Shown: positions 8,524 through 19,100 of the stretch, piece by piece
How positions within the stretch are numbered: the stretch's first letter is position 1
How the letters are laid out: each line of letters begins with the position of its first letter
Source: Lachnospiraceae bacterium UBA935
GTDB taxonomy: Bacteria > Bacillota > Clostridia > Lachnospirales > Lachnospiraceae
Direction: 5' to 3'
Length of the DNA stretch: 33,625 nt
NCBI GenBank assembly: GCA_002293525.1
Contig: DBDJ01000047.1
Location: 1-33,625, forward strand
Made by a program: the position numbers and the translations under genes
Notes under the pieces: generated by a model
What the model was told of the DNA's origin: nothing
The model's input: only the letters and a program-made list of their open reading frames with translations
Database searches by the model: none

Positions 8524-10299
8524 ATGAAAAGGGTGCATTCTGAAAAAAGACGCCGGGACATCCGCAATAAAATGATAAGGGCTCATATCTTGCTGTTAGT
8601 GATGATGTGGTGCATCCTGCTCATCAGCACGGCGGTAGCCGTGAGCAGTGACATTCAGCAACAAACCCAATTCTTTCTGCTCAATAATGTCCAGATGGCA
8701 GACAAGCAGCTGCACGAGTTGGTGGCGGCGATGAAGAGTTGCTCCAACTCGGTTATGTTAAGTATGAATCAGGAATCGACATTGAACGAGGAACCGCAGG
8801 AGAAAACGGCATTGACTCGGTACAATGCCATCACTGTCCAACTTTTTTTGATTAGTCGGGTATATCAAGACGTGGAATCCATGTTATTTGTCGACACTGC
8901 CGGACAGGTGTATGCTACCAGCCGGGAGCTTGAGTCGCGTTTAGACCAGGATTTTCTCACACAACATAATAAAATACTCGACGATGCTTCGGGCAGGTCT
9001 CTCTTTTTAGGGATGATTCAAAGCCCAAGTGGCTTACCACAGGAGATGGGATCGGTGATGATGATGGGTAAGCGAATCATACGTATCCAAGACGGTAAGA
9101 CATTGGGATATCTATATCTGGCTATTCCGGAAAAACAACTGGCCGATATGCTGGATAAGTTGAAATATATTGACAATTCCACCCTTATCCTCTGTGATAC
9201 TGACGGCACAGTACTGTCTGCCGTCGATAAAACAATGATTGGTCAACCGTCAGGGAAAAGTGCCTCCACAGATGCCACGGATTCCATGAATTCCAATGGA
9301 AATTTTTGGGATTGGAATGGATGGAATCCGGTGGTGGGCTACCGTCAGGCTATACCTGATTTGAATTTTGAACTGGTTTACACCGTGCCGGCCAAGGATC
9401 TGTTTGCCGGCACTGTTAATCTGCTGTTGGTGATGCTAGGCTTGGGTGTGCTGGGGGCCGTACTGTCCATCACCTTTGCGCGTCACCTGTCTAACAAGCT
9501 CACCCTGCCCATACTGCGCTTGACCGATGAAATGCGGCAGGTGACATACGATAACCTGCTTTTGCACAGTACGGTGGAAACGAACGATGAAGTAGGGGTG
9601 TTAGCCCAAGGATTCAATCATATGCTGGACAGGATACACGAGCTGTTAGAAAAGGTAACTCTGGAGCAGCGTGAGAAGGCTCAGAAAGAGATTGCCCTGC
9701 TTCAAAATCAGATCAAGCCTCATTTCCTGTATAACACTCTCAACACCATCTATACCCTGTGCGTTATGGGCGAGGGAGAAACTGCCGCCAAGGCGACAAA
9801 ATCCTTGGCGGAACACTATCAATACAGTCTCAGCGGCGGACGTAATAGCTTGTCTATCCAAGAGGAGCTGGCCTGTGTAGAAAAATATCTGGACATTCAG
9901 TGCCTGGCCTATCGGGATCGTCTTTCGGTAGGTATTATATGCAATCCCGAAGTGGCTTTATACAACCTACCCAAGATGACCATCCAGCCTATAGTGGAAA
10001 ATGCCATCGTACATGGTCTGAAACCGCGAAACGGCGGCAGTCTGTTAGTGCAGGTAACCGAAGAGGAGGATCATATCGTGATACGGGTGACGGACGATGG
10101 TGTGGGAATGAATCTTGCCCGGCAAAGCAGTCTGCTGGATCAGGAGAGCAGTTCCGGATTTGGTCTGAAAAATGTGCGGGAACGTCTGGAGCTTTATTTT
10201 GGGGGTGCGGCTACGATTCATATTGCGAGTACTGAGGATTATGGAACTACGGTTTCAGTCACGCTGCCCAAACGATACAAAGCGGAAATGGAGGAATGA
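8524..10299 (+). CDS. YesM-type sensor histidine kinase
   Basis: This is a 591-residue membrane kinase of the two-component system paired with the next gene. It has a first membrane helix at about 19-40 and an extracellular sensor (about 41-292, Cache-like by layout). A second helix lies at about 293-318, followed by a HAMP region. The phosphoacceptor H400 sits in QNQIKPHFLYNTLN, the hallmark of the LytS/YesM histidine-kinase family. The ATPase domain shows the N box (IVENAIVHGLKP), G1 (VTDDGVGM) and G2 (GFGLKNVRERL). It starts 152 nt after the GH97 gene, with a weak AAGGGA site, and its stop is 3 nt from the regulator gene. It probably senses sugar outside the cell, perhaps with the binding lipoprotein (inference). 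Confidence 0.93.
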   Translation: MKRVHSEKRRRDIRNKMIRAHILLLVMMWCILLISTAVAVSSDIQQQTQFFLLNNVQMADKQLHELVAAMKSCSNSVMLSMNQESTLNEEPQEKTALTRYNAITVQLFLISRVYQDVESMLFVDTAGQVYATSRELESRLDQDFLTQHNKILDDASGRSLFLGMIQSPSGLPQEMGSVMMMGKRIIRIQDGKTLGYLYLAIPEKQLADMLDKLKYIDNSTLILCDTDGTVLSAVDKTMIGQPSGKSASTDATDSMNSNGNFWDWNGWNPVVGYRQAIPDLNFELVYTVPAKDLFAGTVNLLLVMLGLGVLGAVLSITFARHLSNKLTLPILRLTDEMRQVTYDNLLLHSTVETNDEVGVLAQGFNHMLDRIHELLEKVTLEQREKAQKEIALLQNQIKPHFLYNTLNTIYTLCVMGEGETAAKATKSLAEHYQYSLSGGRNSLSIQEELACVEKYLDIQCLAYRDRLSVGIICNPEVALYNLPKMTIQPIVENAIVHGLKPRNGGSLLVQVTEEEDHIVIRVTDDGVGMNLARQSSLLDQESSSGFGLKNVRERLELYFGGAATIHIASTEDYGTTVSVTLPKRYKAEMEE

Positions 10300-10302
10300 G
10301 GC

Positions 10303-11433
10303 ATGCAGATCCTGATTGTTGACGATGAAGATATATTCCGTCGCTACCTGTTACAAGTCGTTGACTGGCGGCACTATGGAGAATTGCATTTTCTGGAGGC
10401 GGTCAATGGAAGGCAAGCGGTATCAATAGCAGATAATACCCGGCTGGACCTGATGCTGGCAGACATTGAGATGCCGTTGATGAATGGGCTGGATTGTGCC
10501 GGAGAAGTCAAGCGATTGCAGCCCGAGTGCGAGGTGGTACTCATCAGTGCGCACGACCAGTTCGCCTATGCTCAGGCTGCGTTGAAAATTGGTATTGCGG
10601 ACTTTCTGGTAAAGCCAGTGGATGTCGAGACTTTGACTCGATGTTTGGATGCGGTCATAGGCCGCATCCGGGAGCGGCAGTCGGCACGGTGTGTCCAGTA
10701 CCAAGAGGATGGCTTTGCAGAGGCAGAGCATTTTACGCGGGAATGGGGTTTTATTCAATACCGTAGTGCAGACGGGCAGACGACCGCACCCCACAGAGTG
10801 CGGCGAGAACTGGTGAATGCCCTGCGTGACGGGTATGCCGAGGTCATTGACGGCTTGCTGATCCAATATATAAGCGACATGGAATCCAGCGGCGTGCCTC
10901 AGGAGGGGATGAAGAATCAGACACTGGGGCTTATCACCCTGTGTCTGGAAGAGCTGAAGCGTGCCGGAGTAGCCTATGAAACAGTGTTCCCGGCTGACTT
11001 TTCACCATACACAGAAATTGGCCGGATGGATACTCCCGAAGCCCTGCTTGAGTGGCTGCGGGAGATGTATCGCTGTGTACTTGACGGAATAGCCCAAAAG
11101 GGCACAACCCGGATACAGCGTAAAGCTTGGGAGGCGCGTCGGCGTATCGAGGAGAATTACGCTGACAGTGATTTTAACATTGCTTCCTTAGCTAAAAATA
11201 TGTTTGTGAACGAGGGGTATATACGCAAGCTATTCAAACAGGCCGGATGGTGCAACCCGGCCGCCTACCTGAAGGAGGTGCGTATGCAGGCCGCTCTGAT
11301 CTTGATCCGGGACGAAGGGCGAAATGTAACTGAGGCAAGCGGGATGGTGGGCTTCAATGACCCCGCCTATTTCAGTAAATGCTTCAAGGCTCACTACGGC
11401 TGTTCCCCGTCTTATTATGAGGATCTTCCGTAA
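10303..11433 (+). CDS. YesN-type response regulator with AraC DNA-binding domain
   Basis: This 376-residue regulator has an N-terminal receiver domain with acidic D7/D8, phosphoacceptor D54 (LADIEMPLMNGL) and K104 (FLVKPVD). The middle region (about 125-265) is a poorly conserved linker. The C-terminal AraC-type double helix-turn-helix (about 270-376) includes FNIASLAKNMFVNEGYIRKLF and the end motif VGFNDPAYFSKCFKAHYGCSP. It follows the kinase by 3 nt, so the two are cotranscribed, and a strong terminator follows. Its likely targets are the two copies of the 58-nt element before the binding-protein gene and the permease operon. Regulators of this type usually activate adjacent sugar-import genes. 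Confidence 0.94.
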   Translation: MQILIVDDEDIFRRYLLQVVDWRHYGELHFLEAVNGRQAVSIADNTRLDLMLADIEMPLMNGLDCAGEVKRLQPECEVVLISAHDQFAYAQAALKIGIADFLVKPVDVETLTRCLDAVIGRIRERQSARCVQYQEDGFAEAEHFTREWGFIQYRSADGQTTAPHRVRRELVNALRDGYAEVIDGLLIQYISDMESSGVPQEGMKNQTLGLITLCLEELKRAGVAYETVFPADFSPYTEIGRMDTPEALLEWLREMYRCVLDGIAQKGTTRIQRKAWEARRRIEENYADSDFNIASLAKNMFVNEGYIRKLFKQAGWCNPAAYLKEVRMQAALILIRDEGRNVTEASGMVGFNDPAYFSKCFKAHYGCSPSYYEDLP

Positions 11434-11459
11434 AGATGATAGGAGTTCTTGATCTGGTG

Positions 11460-11484
11460 CCGCTGGTTCTCCAGCGGTTTTTTT
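11460..11484 (+). terminator. Intrinsic terminator after the two-component genes
   Basis: A perfect 7-bp stem, CCGCTGG (11460-11466) and CCAGCGG (11471-11477), with a TTCT loop is followed by seven T residues. It separates the GH97-kinase-regulator unit from the permease unit. Confidence 0.93.
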
Positions 11485-11580
11485 GCCCCCATGATACCAC
11501 GGATTATTACGCACTTCTGCCCTCATAACCTAAGACATTCGAAATCTGCCCTAATCGGGCTACTTTCTCAAAACGATGCG

Positions 11581-11638
11581 ATATTTCCGGTTTTATCGCG
11601 ATAATTCCATATACTTTAACTATTGCTCTTTATACAAT
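11581..11638 (+). promoter_or_regulatory. Shared 58-nt promoter element before the permease operon
   Basis: This is the plus-strand counterpart of 5634-5577, with seven mismatches in 58 nt by hand alignment. It ends in the -10-like TATACAAT (11631-11638), about 60 nt before the permease start, and again lacks a clear -35 box. The stretch 11485-11580 just upstream holds no gene; a short GCCC/GGGC hairpin lies at 11548-11560. Confidence 0.68.
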
Positions 11639-11697
11639 ATAAAGGTAATCAAAGAATACTCAGCCATAGATTCAAGTAACAAATGGAGGATACAGTT

Positions 11698-12582
11698 ATG
11701 CGTAAGTTTTTTTCACGACCGTGGCATATCGTGGTAATGGTGCTTCCTGCCTTGGTTTTATTCCTGGTCATGGTGATCTATCCCATCGGTATCGTGGTGG
11801 TACACAGCTTCTCCCAGTGGGACGGCATCAACCCCATGATTTTCACAGGTCTTGACAACTACCGCAGGCTGTTTGACGACCACATATTCTATGTGGCACT
11901 TAAAAACGGAGCTTTGTTTGCGCTGGTACTGCTGGTGCTGCAGATACCATTAGCCACCATATTGGCGTTGTCAGTGTTGAATACAGGAAGACGCACCAGG
12001 CGGTTTCTGCGCATCTCCTATTTCATTCCCACAGTGCTCTCGGTTACGGTGGTGTGTCAATTGTGGCTTTCTGCTTACAACGCGGAAAACGGTCTGATCA
12101 ATCAGTTGTTTGAAATGCTGGGAATGGACTACCGACAGGATTGGCTTTCCGGCTCTACCACCGCAATATTCGCGATTGCCATTGTCAATATGTGGCAATA
12201 TATGGGCTATCAGTTTATCATGCTGTTTTCGGCGGCGCACGCCGTGCCGGGCGACTATTATGAGGCAGCAGTGCTGGATGGCTGCAGCCGAACCAAAGCC
12301 CATCTGTATATCACCATCCCGCTGCTGCAGGAAACCTACAAATACAGCCTGATCATTGCTATCACCGGTGGCCTGAACGCCTTTTCCAATATGTACATTA
12401 TGACGGGAGGCGGCCCCGGCTATGATACCTACACACTCACCTACCTGATGCATCGTGCCGCCTTCCGGATGGGGCAGTACGGGTATGGCAGCACGGTGGC
12501 GACCGTTTTAGTGCTTCAATGCCTGCTGGTGTCGTTAATCATCAACCGACTGGTAGCTCGTGAACAAATTGTTTACACTTAG
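11698..12582 (+). CDS. ABC sugar transporter permease, MalF/LacF type
   Basis: This is a 294-residue inner-membrane permease with six predicted helices. It has the EAA loop EAAVLDGCSRTKAHLYITIPLL (split here as EAAVLDG...ITIPLL) that docks the ATPase, and the end motif GGPGYDTYTLTYLMHRAAF common in sugar permeases. The start at 11698 is preferred because GGAGGA (11685-11690) lies 7 nt upstream. The ATG at 11683 overlaps that site and cannot use it. It pairs with the permease 12 nt downstream and the binding protein at 4155. No ATPase gene is present in the window, so a shared MsmX-type ATPase encoded elsewhere is likely. Confidence 0.93.
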   Translation: MRKFFSRPWHIVVMVLPALVLFLVMVIYPIGIVVVHSFSQWDGINPMIFTGLDNYRRLFDDHIFYVALKNGALFALVLLVLQIPLATILALSVLNTGRRTRRFLRISYFIPTVLSVTVVCQLWLSAYNAENGLINQLFEMLGMDYRQDWLSGSTTAIFAIAIVNMWQYMGYQFIMLFSAAHAVPGDYYEAAVLDGCSRTKAHLYITIPLLQETYKYSLIIAITGGLNAFSNMYIMTGGGPGYDTYTLTYLMHRAAFRMGQYGYGSTVATVLVLQCLLVSLIINRLVAREQIVYT

Positions 12583-12594
12583 GAGGAAAAAGTT

Positions 12595-13428
12595 ATGTCC
12601 AAGCGTTTTTCGGTAGGACTTGTGTGCTCCCGAATGTTGTTGATAATTTATGCCGTGATTTCCCTGTATCCTCTGATATGGATGGTTTTCTATTCCTTTA
12701 AAAACAATCAGGAGATTTTTATCGACAATCCTTTCGGCCTGCCTACGGTATTCAGATATCAGAACTATGTCAAGGCGTGGGAGTCCTTTGATCTACCGGT
12801 CTATTTCCGAAACAGTCTACTGGTGGCTGTTGCAGTACTGGCGATCACGCTGACCTGTTCCATTCTGTTCGCTTATGCCACGGCACGAATGCGTTTCCGG
12901 GGACAGAATGGTTTGCGCATGTTCACCAGCATTGGTTTGTTCATTCCGATGCAGGTCATCCTGATCCCGCTGGCCGTACTGGTTCGGGATCTGCACCTCA
13001 ACAACACGCTGTGGTCGGTCATAATTCCGTATGCGGCGTTCAACCTGTCTTTTTCAATTATGGTGCTGTATGGGGCCTTGCGCAGTCTTCCTTTTGAACT
13101 GGAGGAGGCGGCCTGTATCGACGGTGCAAATGTATTTGTCTGCCTGTTCCGCGTTATCTTACCTAACCTGAAAGCCGCTCTGTCCACGGTTGCCATATTC
13201 ATTTTTCTTAGTGTGTGGAATGAGTTCAACTTGGCCCTGATTATGCTGACCAGGGATAAGCTCAAGACTTTGCCGCTTGGTCTTTTGTTCTTTCAGGGTG
13301 AGTTTACTACCGATTGGGGAGCTATGGGCGCAGCCATGGTAATTGCCAGCCTCCCCACCGTATTGTTATACTGCCTGTTTAGTGAGAGGGTAGAAAAGGC
13401 AATGACCGTAAGCGGAGCTGTAAAGTAG
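12595..13428 (+). CDS. ABC sugar transporter permease, MalG/LacG type
   Basis: This 277-residue permease is the partner of the preceding one. It carries the EAA loop EEAACIDGANVFVCLFRVIL and the typical N-terminal YPLIWMVFYSFKNNQEIF segment and C-terminal membrane helices. An AGGAGG site lies before the ATG. It starts 12 nt after the first permease and is followed 84 nt later by the second GH97 gene, with no terminator between, so permeases and enzyme are probably one transcript. Confidence 0.93.
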   Translation: MSKRFSVGLVCSRMLLIIYAVISLYPLIWMVFYSFKNNQEIFIDNPFGLPTVFRYQNYVKAWESFDLPVYFRNSLLVAVAVLAITLTCSILFAYATARMRFRGQNGLRMFTSIGLFIPMQVILIPLAVLVRDLHLNNTLWSVIIPYAAFNLSFSIMVLYGALRSLPFELEEAACIDGANVFVCLFRVILPNLKAALSTVAIFIFLSVWNEFNLALIMLTRDKLKTLPLGLLFFQGEFTTDWGAMGAAMVIASLPTVLLYCLFSERVEKAMTVSGAVK

Positions 13429-13512
13429 GCACTTTCTTACAGCCTGCACAGCAAATGCACAGACTTACTGAACAGTTTCAAATAAATAAACAATATACTC
13501 GGAGGAACTTAT

Positions 13513-16080
13513 ATGTGGAATGTAAAATCACCAAACGGCAGCCTGATGCTGTCGGTCGGACTTGATCAACAAGGCGGTCTGTTTTATGTGGTTGAAAAGA
13601 ACGGCAGATCAATTACTGAACCCGCAGGACTGGGGATAACGACCAGCCGGGGGAGTTTTACCGAAGGGCTTAAGTTTGATAGTCAGGATACAGTCAGCAT
13701 CTGCGAAACCTATTCCATTCCGGCCGGCAAGAAGGAAGTCTATGAAAACAAGGCTAATGAGCTGACACTTTCTTTTGTAAAAAACGAAGTTACCTTGCTG
13801 CTGCGGTTGCGTGCATACGACAACGGCGCGGCATTCCGTTATGAAATACCCGAGCGGGGAGAATTTATTCTGGTTCACTGCGAAACCACCGAATTTTCCT
13901 TTCCGCAAGCTTTTGCCAAACTATGGCTTCAGGACTGGGTGGCTTCCTATGAGGGCGTGTACAATGCAACTACTTGGGGTATTGGCCACGACGGACGGCG
14001 ATATGGAATGCCCGCACTGATTCATGCCCCCGAACAGGAAATGTGGGTAATGGTTAATGAAGCCAATGTTCTCAACACGAACGGGTCATACTGCATCAGC
14101 CATTTACGCGGAACATCCGCTGCCACCCTAAAACTTGCATTTGCGCCGGAGGAAGGCGGTAAGTCGATTCATTCGCCATTACCGTTTCAATCGCCGTGGA
14201 GATACCTGTTGGTTGAGGATAGTCTGAACGGAGTTGTCAACGCAACACTGAATTATAACTTAAATCCGCCGCCGGTGATCGCGGATACATCTTGGATTAA
14301 ACCCGCCCGTACGGTATGGGCCTGGTGGGCAGCCGATTTTGGTGCCCAGATCCTGACCGAAGCCTTACAGTATGTGGATTTCGCTCAGGCCATGGGTTTT
14401 GAGGCTGTCCTGTTGGATGAGGGCTGGGATTATTCATGGATCAAGGAGTTTTGTGATTATGCTCACACTCGGGGCATATCGCCGTGGATATGGACGTCGA
14501 TGCATAGCATAAAAACGCCGGAAACTTCCCATGAGCTTCTGCCGCTGTGGAAAAGCTTCGGAGTAGACGGTGTCAAAATTGATTTTTATGAAAATGATTC
14601 CGCTCAGACAGCGTCTTGTTATCAGCTAAATGCTGATGTTATGTGGGAGCAAAAGCTGATGATCAATTTCCACGGTTCGACTAAGCCGATGGGTGAAGGC
14701 CGGACCTGGCCACATCTCATGACTTGCGAAGGGATTATGGGATTGGAACATTATAAATGGAGCGACGGACCCACTGCCGAACATAACTGCACAGTGCCTT
14801 TTATCCGCAATGCCGCTGGTCCAATGGACTATACCCCGACCGGATTTTCGAACAGAAACCGTAATACGACAATGGCGCATCAGATGGCGTTGGCGGCAGT
14901 CTTTGATTCCGGCTGTCAGCATTATGCCGCATCGATTTACCAATTGGAAGCTTGGGAAGGAACAGATTTTCTGCGCCGTTTAAAACCAAAATATGGCGGT
15001 GTAAAAGTGTTATCCGGTTATCCGGGCCAATATGCCACAATACTTCGATGGGATGATAGTACATCAGAATGGATAATTGGCTGCATCACCAACGAAAGCC
15101 GGGTAGTGACCATTAATTTTGATTTTTTGCCGGCCGGGGAATTTGAAGCAGAAGTTTATGGCGATACCCGCATGGGCAATGAAATTACCTATGAAAAAAT
15201 CAGGGTCAATATGAACTCAAAGCTTGATTTGGTTCTGCCTGAACACGGCGGATCGGGTGTTTATATTGCCGAAACCGTTACCCCTCTTAAGCTGGAGATA
15301 GACGAAGGCTATATGTGTAATAAGCGGATTGGCATCGGGCCGGAGAACATGCGGCTGATTCATGGCAGCGAACGTTTGATTATTTCCGAAACAAGATCCG
15401 CGGTGCGATTAAGCGGGGGAGCCGTTTTTACGGTTGCCGGTTTGTCCGCAAAAAAACGCTATACGATCCGCTTCTTTTATTCGGCGGACGAACCCTGTGA
15501 TATGGTCATCTCCGACGGCATGAACAGTGCGTCGATCCACATGCCCGGAAACATAGCAAACGGGGTATTTACTACCGCTGAAACAGCCATGATTCTGGAC
15601 GGCGGAGGATCAAAAATCATCGTGCGAAAATTATCGGGGGATTCCCCGGTAATCAAGCAAATTGTCATCCTTGATAATAATCCGCCGGAAATGTTGACGC
15701 TGGAAGCCGACGAGGCGATTCTGTCGGGCGGTGCGGAACTTCTGGTGCGTCAGGACGGCTCATATATGGTGACCGGCGGCGGGATGGGCGGCGAGATAGT
15801 ATTTGATCCGGTCATAGTAAACATGACTGGCAAATATATTCTGCGGATCAATTACTTTGCCGGAGTTGCCGGCACAGCATGGGTTTCAGCAAACGGCAAC
15901 GAGGCCGTCGGTGCACATTTAGGCGGCATCGGCGGTTGGGGCCAAACCAAGCGCGGCGAATATTTGGCACGAGAGATTCTGATCAAGCTGCAAAAAGGCC
16001 GTAATACCATCCGCCTTTACAATCAAGACGGTGTCCTGCCTTATCTTCACAACGTCAGTTTGACTCTCTTTCAGGGGTAG
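13513..16080 (+). CDS. Second glycoside hydrolase family 97 enzyme, retaining type
   Basis: This 855-residue paralogue of the 5750 enzyme has the same domain order: GH97 N-domain, barrel, GH97 C-domain and two beta-rich C-terminal modules. D357 (VKIDF) is the expected nucleophile and E412 (LEHYKW) the acid/base, again 55 residues apart. INFHGSTKPMGEGRTW and MTCEGIMG match the first enzyme. There is no signal peptide, so it should act in the cytoplasm on imported sugar. GGAGG precedes the ATG at a good distance. The N-terminal domains differ clearly between the two proteins, so they may split the work on different linkages or chain lengths instead of being redundant. It lies downstream of the permeases in the activator-controlled unit. 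Confidence 0.88.
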   Translation: MWNVKSPNGSLMLSVGLDQQGGLFYVVEKNGRSITEPAGLGITTSRGSFTEGLKFDSQDTVSICETYSIPAGKKEVYENKANELTLSFVKNEVTLLLRLRAYDNGAAFRYEIPERGEFILVHCETTEFSFPQAFAKLWLQDWVASYEGVYNATTWGIGHDGRRYGMPALIHAPEQEMWVMVNEANVLNTNGSYCISHLRGTSAATLKLAFAPEEGGKSIHSPLPFQSPWRYLLVEDSLNGVVNATLNYNLNPPPVIADTSWIKPARTVWAWWAADFGAQILTEALQYVDFAQAMGFEAVLLDEGWDYSWIKEFCDYAHTRGISPWIWTSMHSIKTPETSHELLPLWKSFGVDGVKIDFYENDSAQTASCYQLNADVMWEQKLMINFHGSTKPMGEGRTWPHLMTCEGIMGLEHYKWSDGPTAEHNCTVPFIRNAAGPMDYTPTGFSNRNRNTTMAHQMALAAVFDSGCQHYAASIYQLEAWEGTDFLRRLKPKYGGVKVLSGYPGQYATILRWDDSTSEWIIGCITNESRVVTINFDFLPAGEFEAEVYGDTRMGNEITYEKIRVNMNSKLDLVLPEHGGSGVYIAETVTPLKLEIDEGYMCNKRIGIGPENMRLIHGSERLIISETRSAVRLSGGAVFTVAGLSAKKRYTIRFFYSADEPCDMVISDGMNSASIHMPGNIANGVFTTAETAMILDGGGSKIIVRKLSGDSPVIKQIVILDNNPPEMLTLEADEAILSGGAELLVRQDGSYMVTGGGMGGEIVFDPVIVNMTGKYILRINYFAGVAGTAWVSANGNEAVGAHLGGIGGWGQTKRGEYLAREILIKLQKGRNTIRLYNQDGVLPYLHNVSLTLFQG

Positions 16081-16192
16081 TGTACTGACACAAATCATTC
16101 GGCAACTTAGCCTAAATGTCAATGTGCCGGCATAATGGAAATGTGGGAAAGTAAATTATTAAATTTTTAAAGTGATACAGGAGTGTAACGAT

Positions 16193-19100
16193 ATGTCAGT
16201 GAGAATTTGGAGTGAAAAAGTGTCCATACCGACCTATGAAGTCGGCCAACGGGACAAAAACCCCATGTTTTTGGAAAAACGTGTCTATCAGGGAAGCTCA
16301 GGCCGGGTGTATCCATGGCCGGTTATTGATAAAATTGCCGATGAAAAGAAGGATAAAGAATACCTGATTGTTTTTTTGGAAAATGAATACATTCAAGTTC
16401 AGGTAATGCCGGAAGTGGGCGGTAAAATTTACCGCGCCATTGATAAGACAAATAACTATGATTTTGTATACTATAATCGGGTTATGAAGCCGGCTCTGGT
16501 GGGACTGGCCGGGCCGTGGGTATCCGGCGGCATTGAGTTTAACTGGCCGCAGCATCACCGTCCCAATACTTTTGGACCAGTGGAATACATAATCGACGAC
16601 AGTAATCCCGATCAAAAAACGGTGTGGATCAGTGAATATGACCGCATGTATGGTACCAAGATTACGACCGGAATCACGGTACGTGAGGGCGTTGCCGCCA
16701 TTGAGATTTCCGGGGAGCTGTATAATGCAACGGAAGAGCCGCAGACCTTTTTGTGGTGGGCCAATCCGGCCTTGGCAGTTCATGACCGGACCCAATCAAT
16801 TTTCCCGCCTGACGTAAACGCGGTTATGGATCACGGAAAACGCGATGTCTCACGTTTTCCCATCGCAACGGGAACCTATTATAAAATGGATTATTCGGCC
16901 GGCGTGGATATTTCACGATATAAAAACATACCGGTTCCGACCAGTTACATGGCTTACCATTCCGACCATGATTTTGTCGGCGGTTATGATTATCGTATTG
17001 GCGCGGGACTCTTACACATTGCCGATCACCATATTTCTCCCGGCAAAAAACAGTGGACCTGGGGTAATGGCGAATTCGGACAGGCATGGGATCGCAATCT
17101 CACGGATGAGGACGGCCCTTATGTAGAGCTGATGACGGGTGTGTTTACGGATAATCAACCGGATTTCACATGGCTTCAGCCATATGCAGGCAAAAATTTC
17201 AAACAAACCTTCATGCCATATAAGATGGTGGGTGAGGTCAAATGTGCCAATGAAGATATTGTTGCCGGGCTGCACGTCCAATGCGGCGAGGCGCATGTGA
17301 AGATTTATGCTTCAAGGGCTCTGCCGTCTGCCAAAATCACTTTGACCAATGACAGGGAGATACTTTTTGAAGCGATCGTTCCCATTTCTCCGGTCGAAGT
17401 ATTTGAAAAGGTGATCGCTACAACTGCGCCGGAATGGGCACTGACATTGACTGTGGAGGCGGAGAATGCCAAACCCTTACGCTATTCGCCAGATAAAGAG
17501 GAACTGAAGAAACTTCCTGATCCCGCCACCGCCATCACCGCGCCGGAAAGTATGGCCAATGGAGAAGCTCTCTTATTAGCAGGACTCCATCTGGAACAAT
17601 ACCGGCACGCTACTTACGAGCCAGATCCTTATTATCTAGAAGGATTGAAACATAATCCGGGCGATTTGCGGATTAATAATGCTTACGGCAACCTTTTGCT
17701 ACGTCGCGGACAGTTTGCGGAAGCGCAGGCTTTATTTGAAGCGGCCAAGAAAACGGCAACCCGTCATAGCCCTAATCCTTATGACGGCGAGGTGTTTTAT
17801 AACCTTGGTAAAGCATTGGAACATCAAGGAAAAGATGACGAGGCTTTTGATGTTTATTATAAAGCGATTTGGAGTGACGCATGGCGGAGCCAGGGATACT
17901 TAAAATTATCGCAGATTACCGCACGTCAGGCCAGTCATCGATCATACCACACAGCGAATGGCCGGTCAGATGACCGGAACGACTATCTTGCCAACGCAAA
18001 ATATATCGAAGCTTTGAATTATGCCAAGGAATCCATGTGGGTCAATTACAAAAACTTTGCGGCTCGTGCGGCGGTGGTTATTCTGCTGCGGAAATTAGGG
18101 AATAATGCGGACGCGATTAAAGTGGCTAAAGAAACAAGACAGTTTGATCCCATGGATTTTGTGGCAGTAAGAGAACTTTCTCTGCTTGATGGCGGGAATT
18201 ATCCGTCCTCACAGCTGATCAGTATCTTGCGTGGCAGCGCCCATAATGCCATTACACTGGCGGGGGTATATATGATGCTGGGGCAATATCACGACGCGGT
18301 GGAAATCTTACAGGGGCATATTGAAGGCGGTGGCAACGATTATGCCATGATATGGTATTTCAGAGCTTATTGTTTAGAGGCTATGGGTGATGTCAGGGCA
18401 GTGAAAGCATGGGAAAAAGCGGCGGCGGCGGACAGTGCATACTGTTTCCCCAATATGTTAACAGAATATCATGTTCTTTGCCGGGCAATCGCTCAAAACC
18501 CGCAAGATGCGAAAGCTTATTATTACCTGGGATGTTTCCTGTATGATAAAAAGCGGTATCGCGATGCTAAAAATGCATGGGAGCAAAGCAGCAGTCTTGA
18601 TGAAAGCTTCGCAACCGTACATCGTAATCTGGCCTTGTATTATGCCAATAAAGAACATGATTATCAGACCGCCCGCAGGGAACTGGAAAAAGCGTTTGCT
18701 TTGAATACCGACGATGCCCGCGTATTTTACGAACTTTGTGAATTATATAAGAAAATAGGTCTGCCATTGGCGAAACAACGTAAGATTATGGAGGAGCATA
18801 TGGAACTTGTTGACCGCCGGGACGATTTATGTGTTGCTTATGCCGAAATCCTTAATGGTCTGGGTGAGCACAATAAGGTTGTCACTCTGCTGACCAACCG
18901 CCAATTTCATCCGTGGGAGGGCGGTGAGGGTAAAGTTCCGACGCAGCATATTGAGGCGAGGCTGGGGCTTGCCCGGAAGCTGATTGTTCAGGGCGATTAT
19001 CTGGCAGCGGTGGCACAACTGGAACGGGCAATCGTGTACGCCCCTAACTTTGGTGAGGGCAAACTGATCGGCGCACAGGAAAATAATATTTATTATATTA

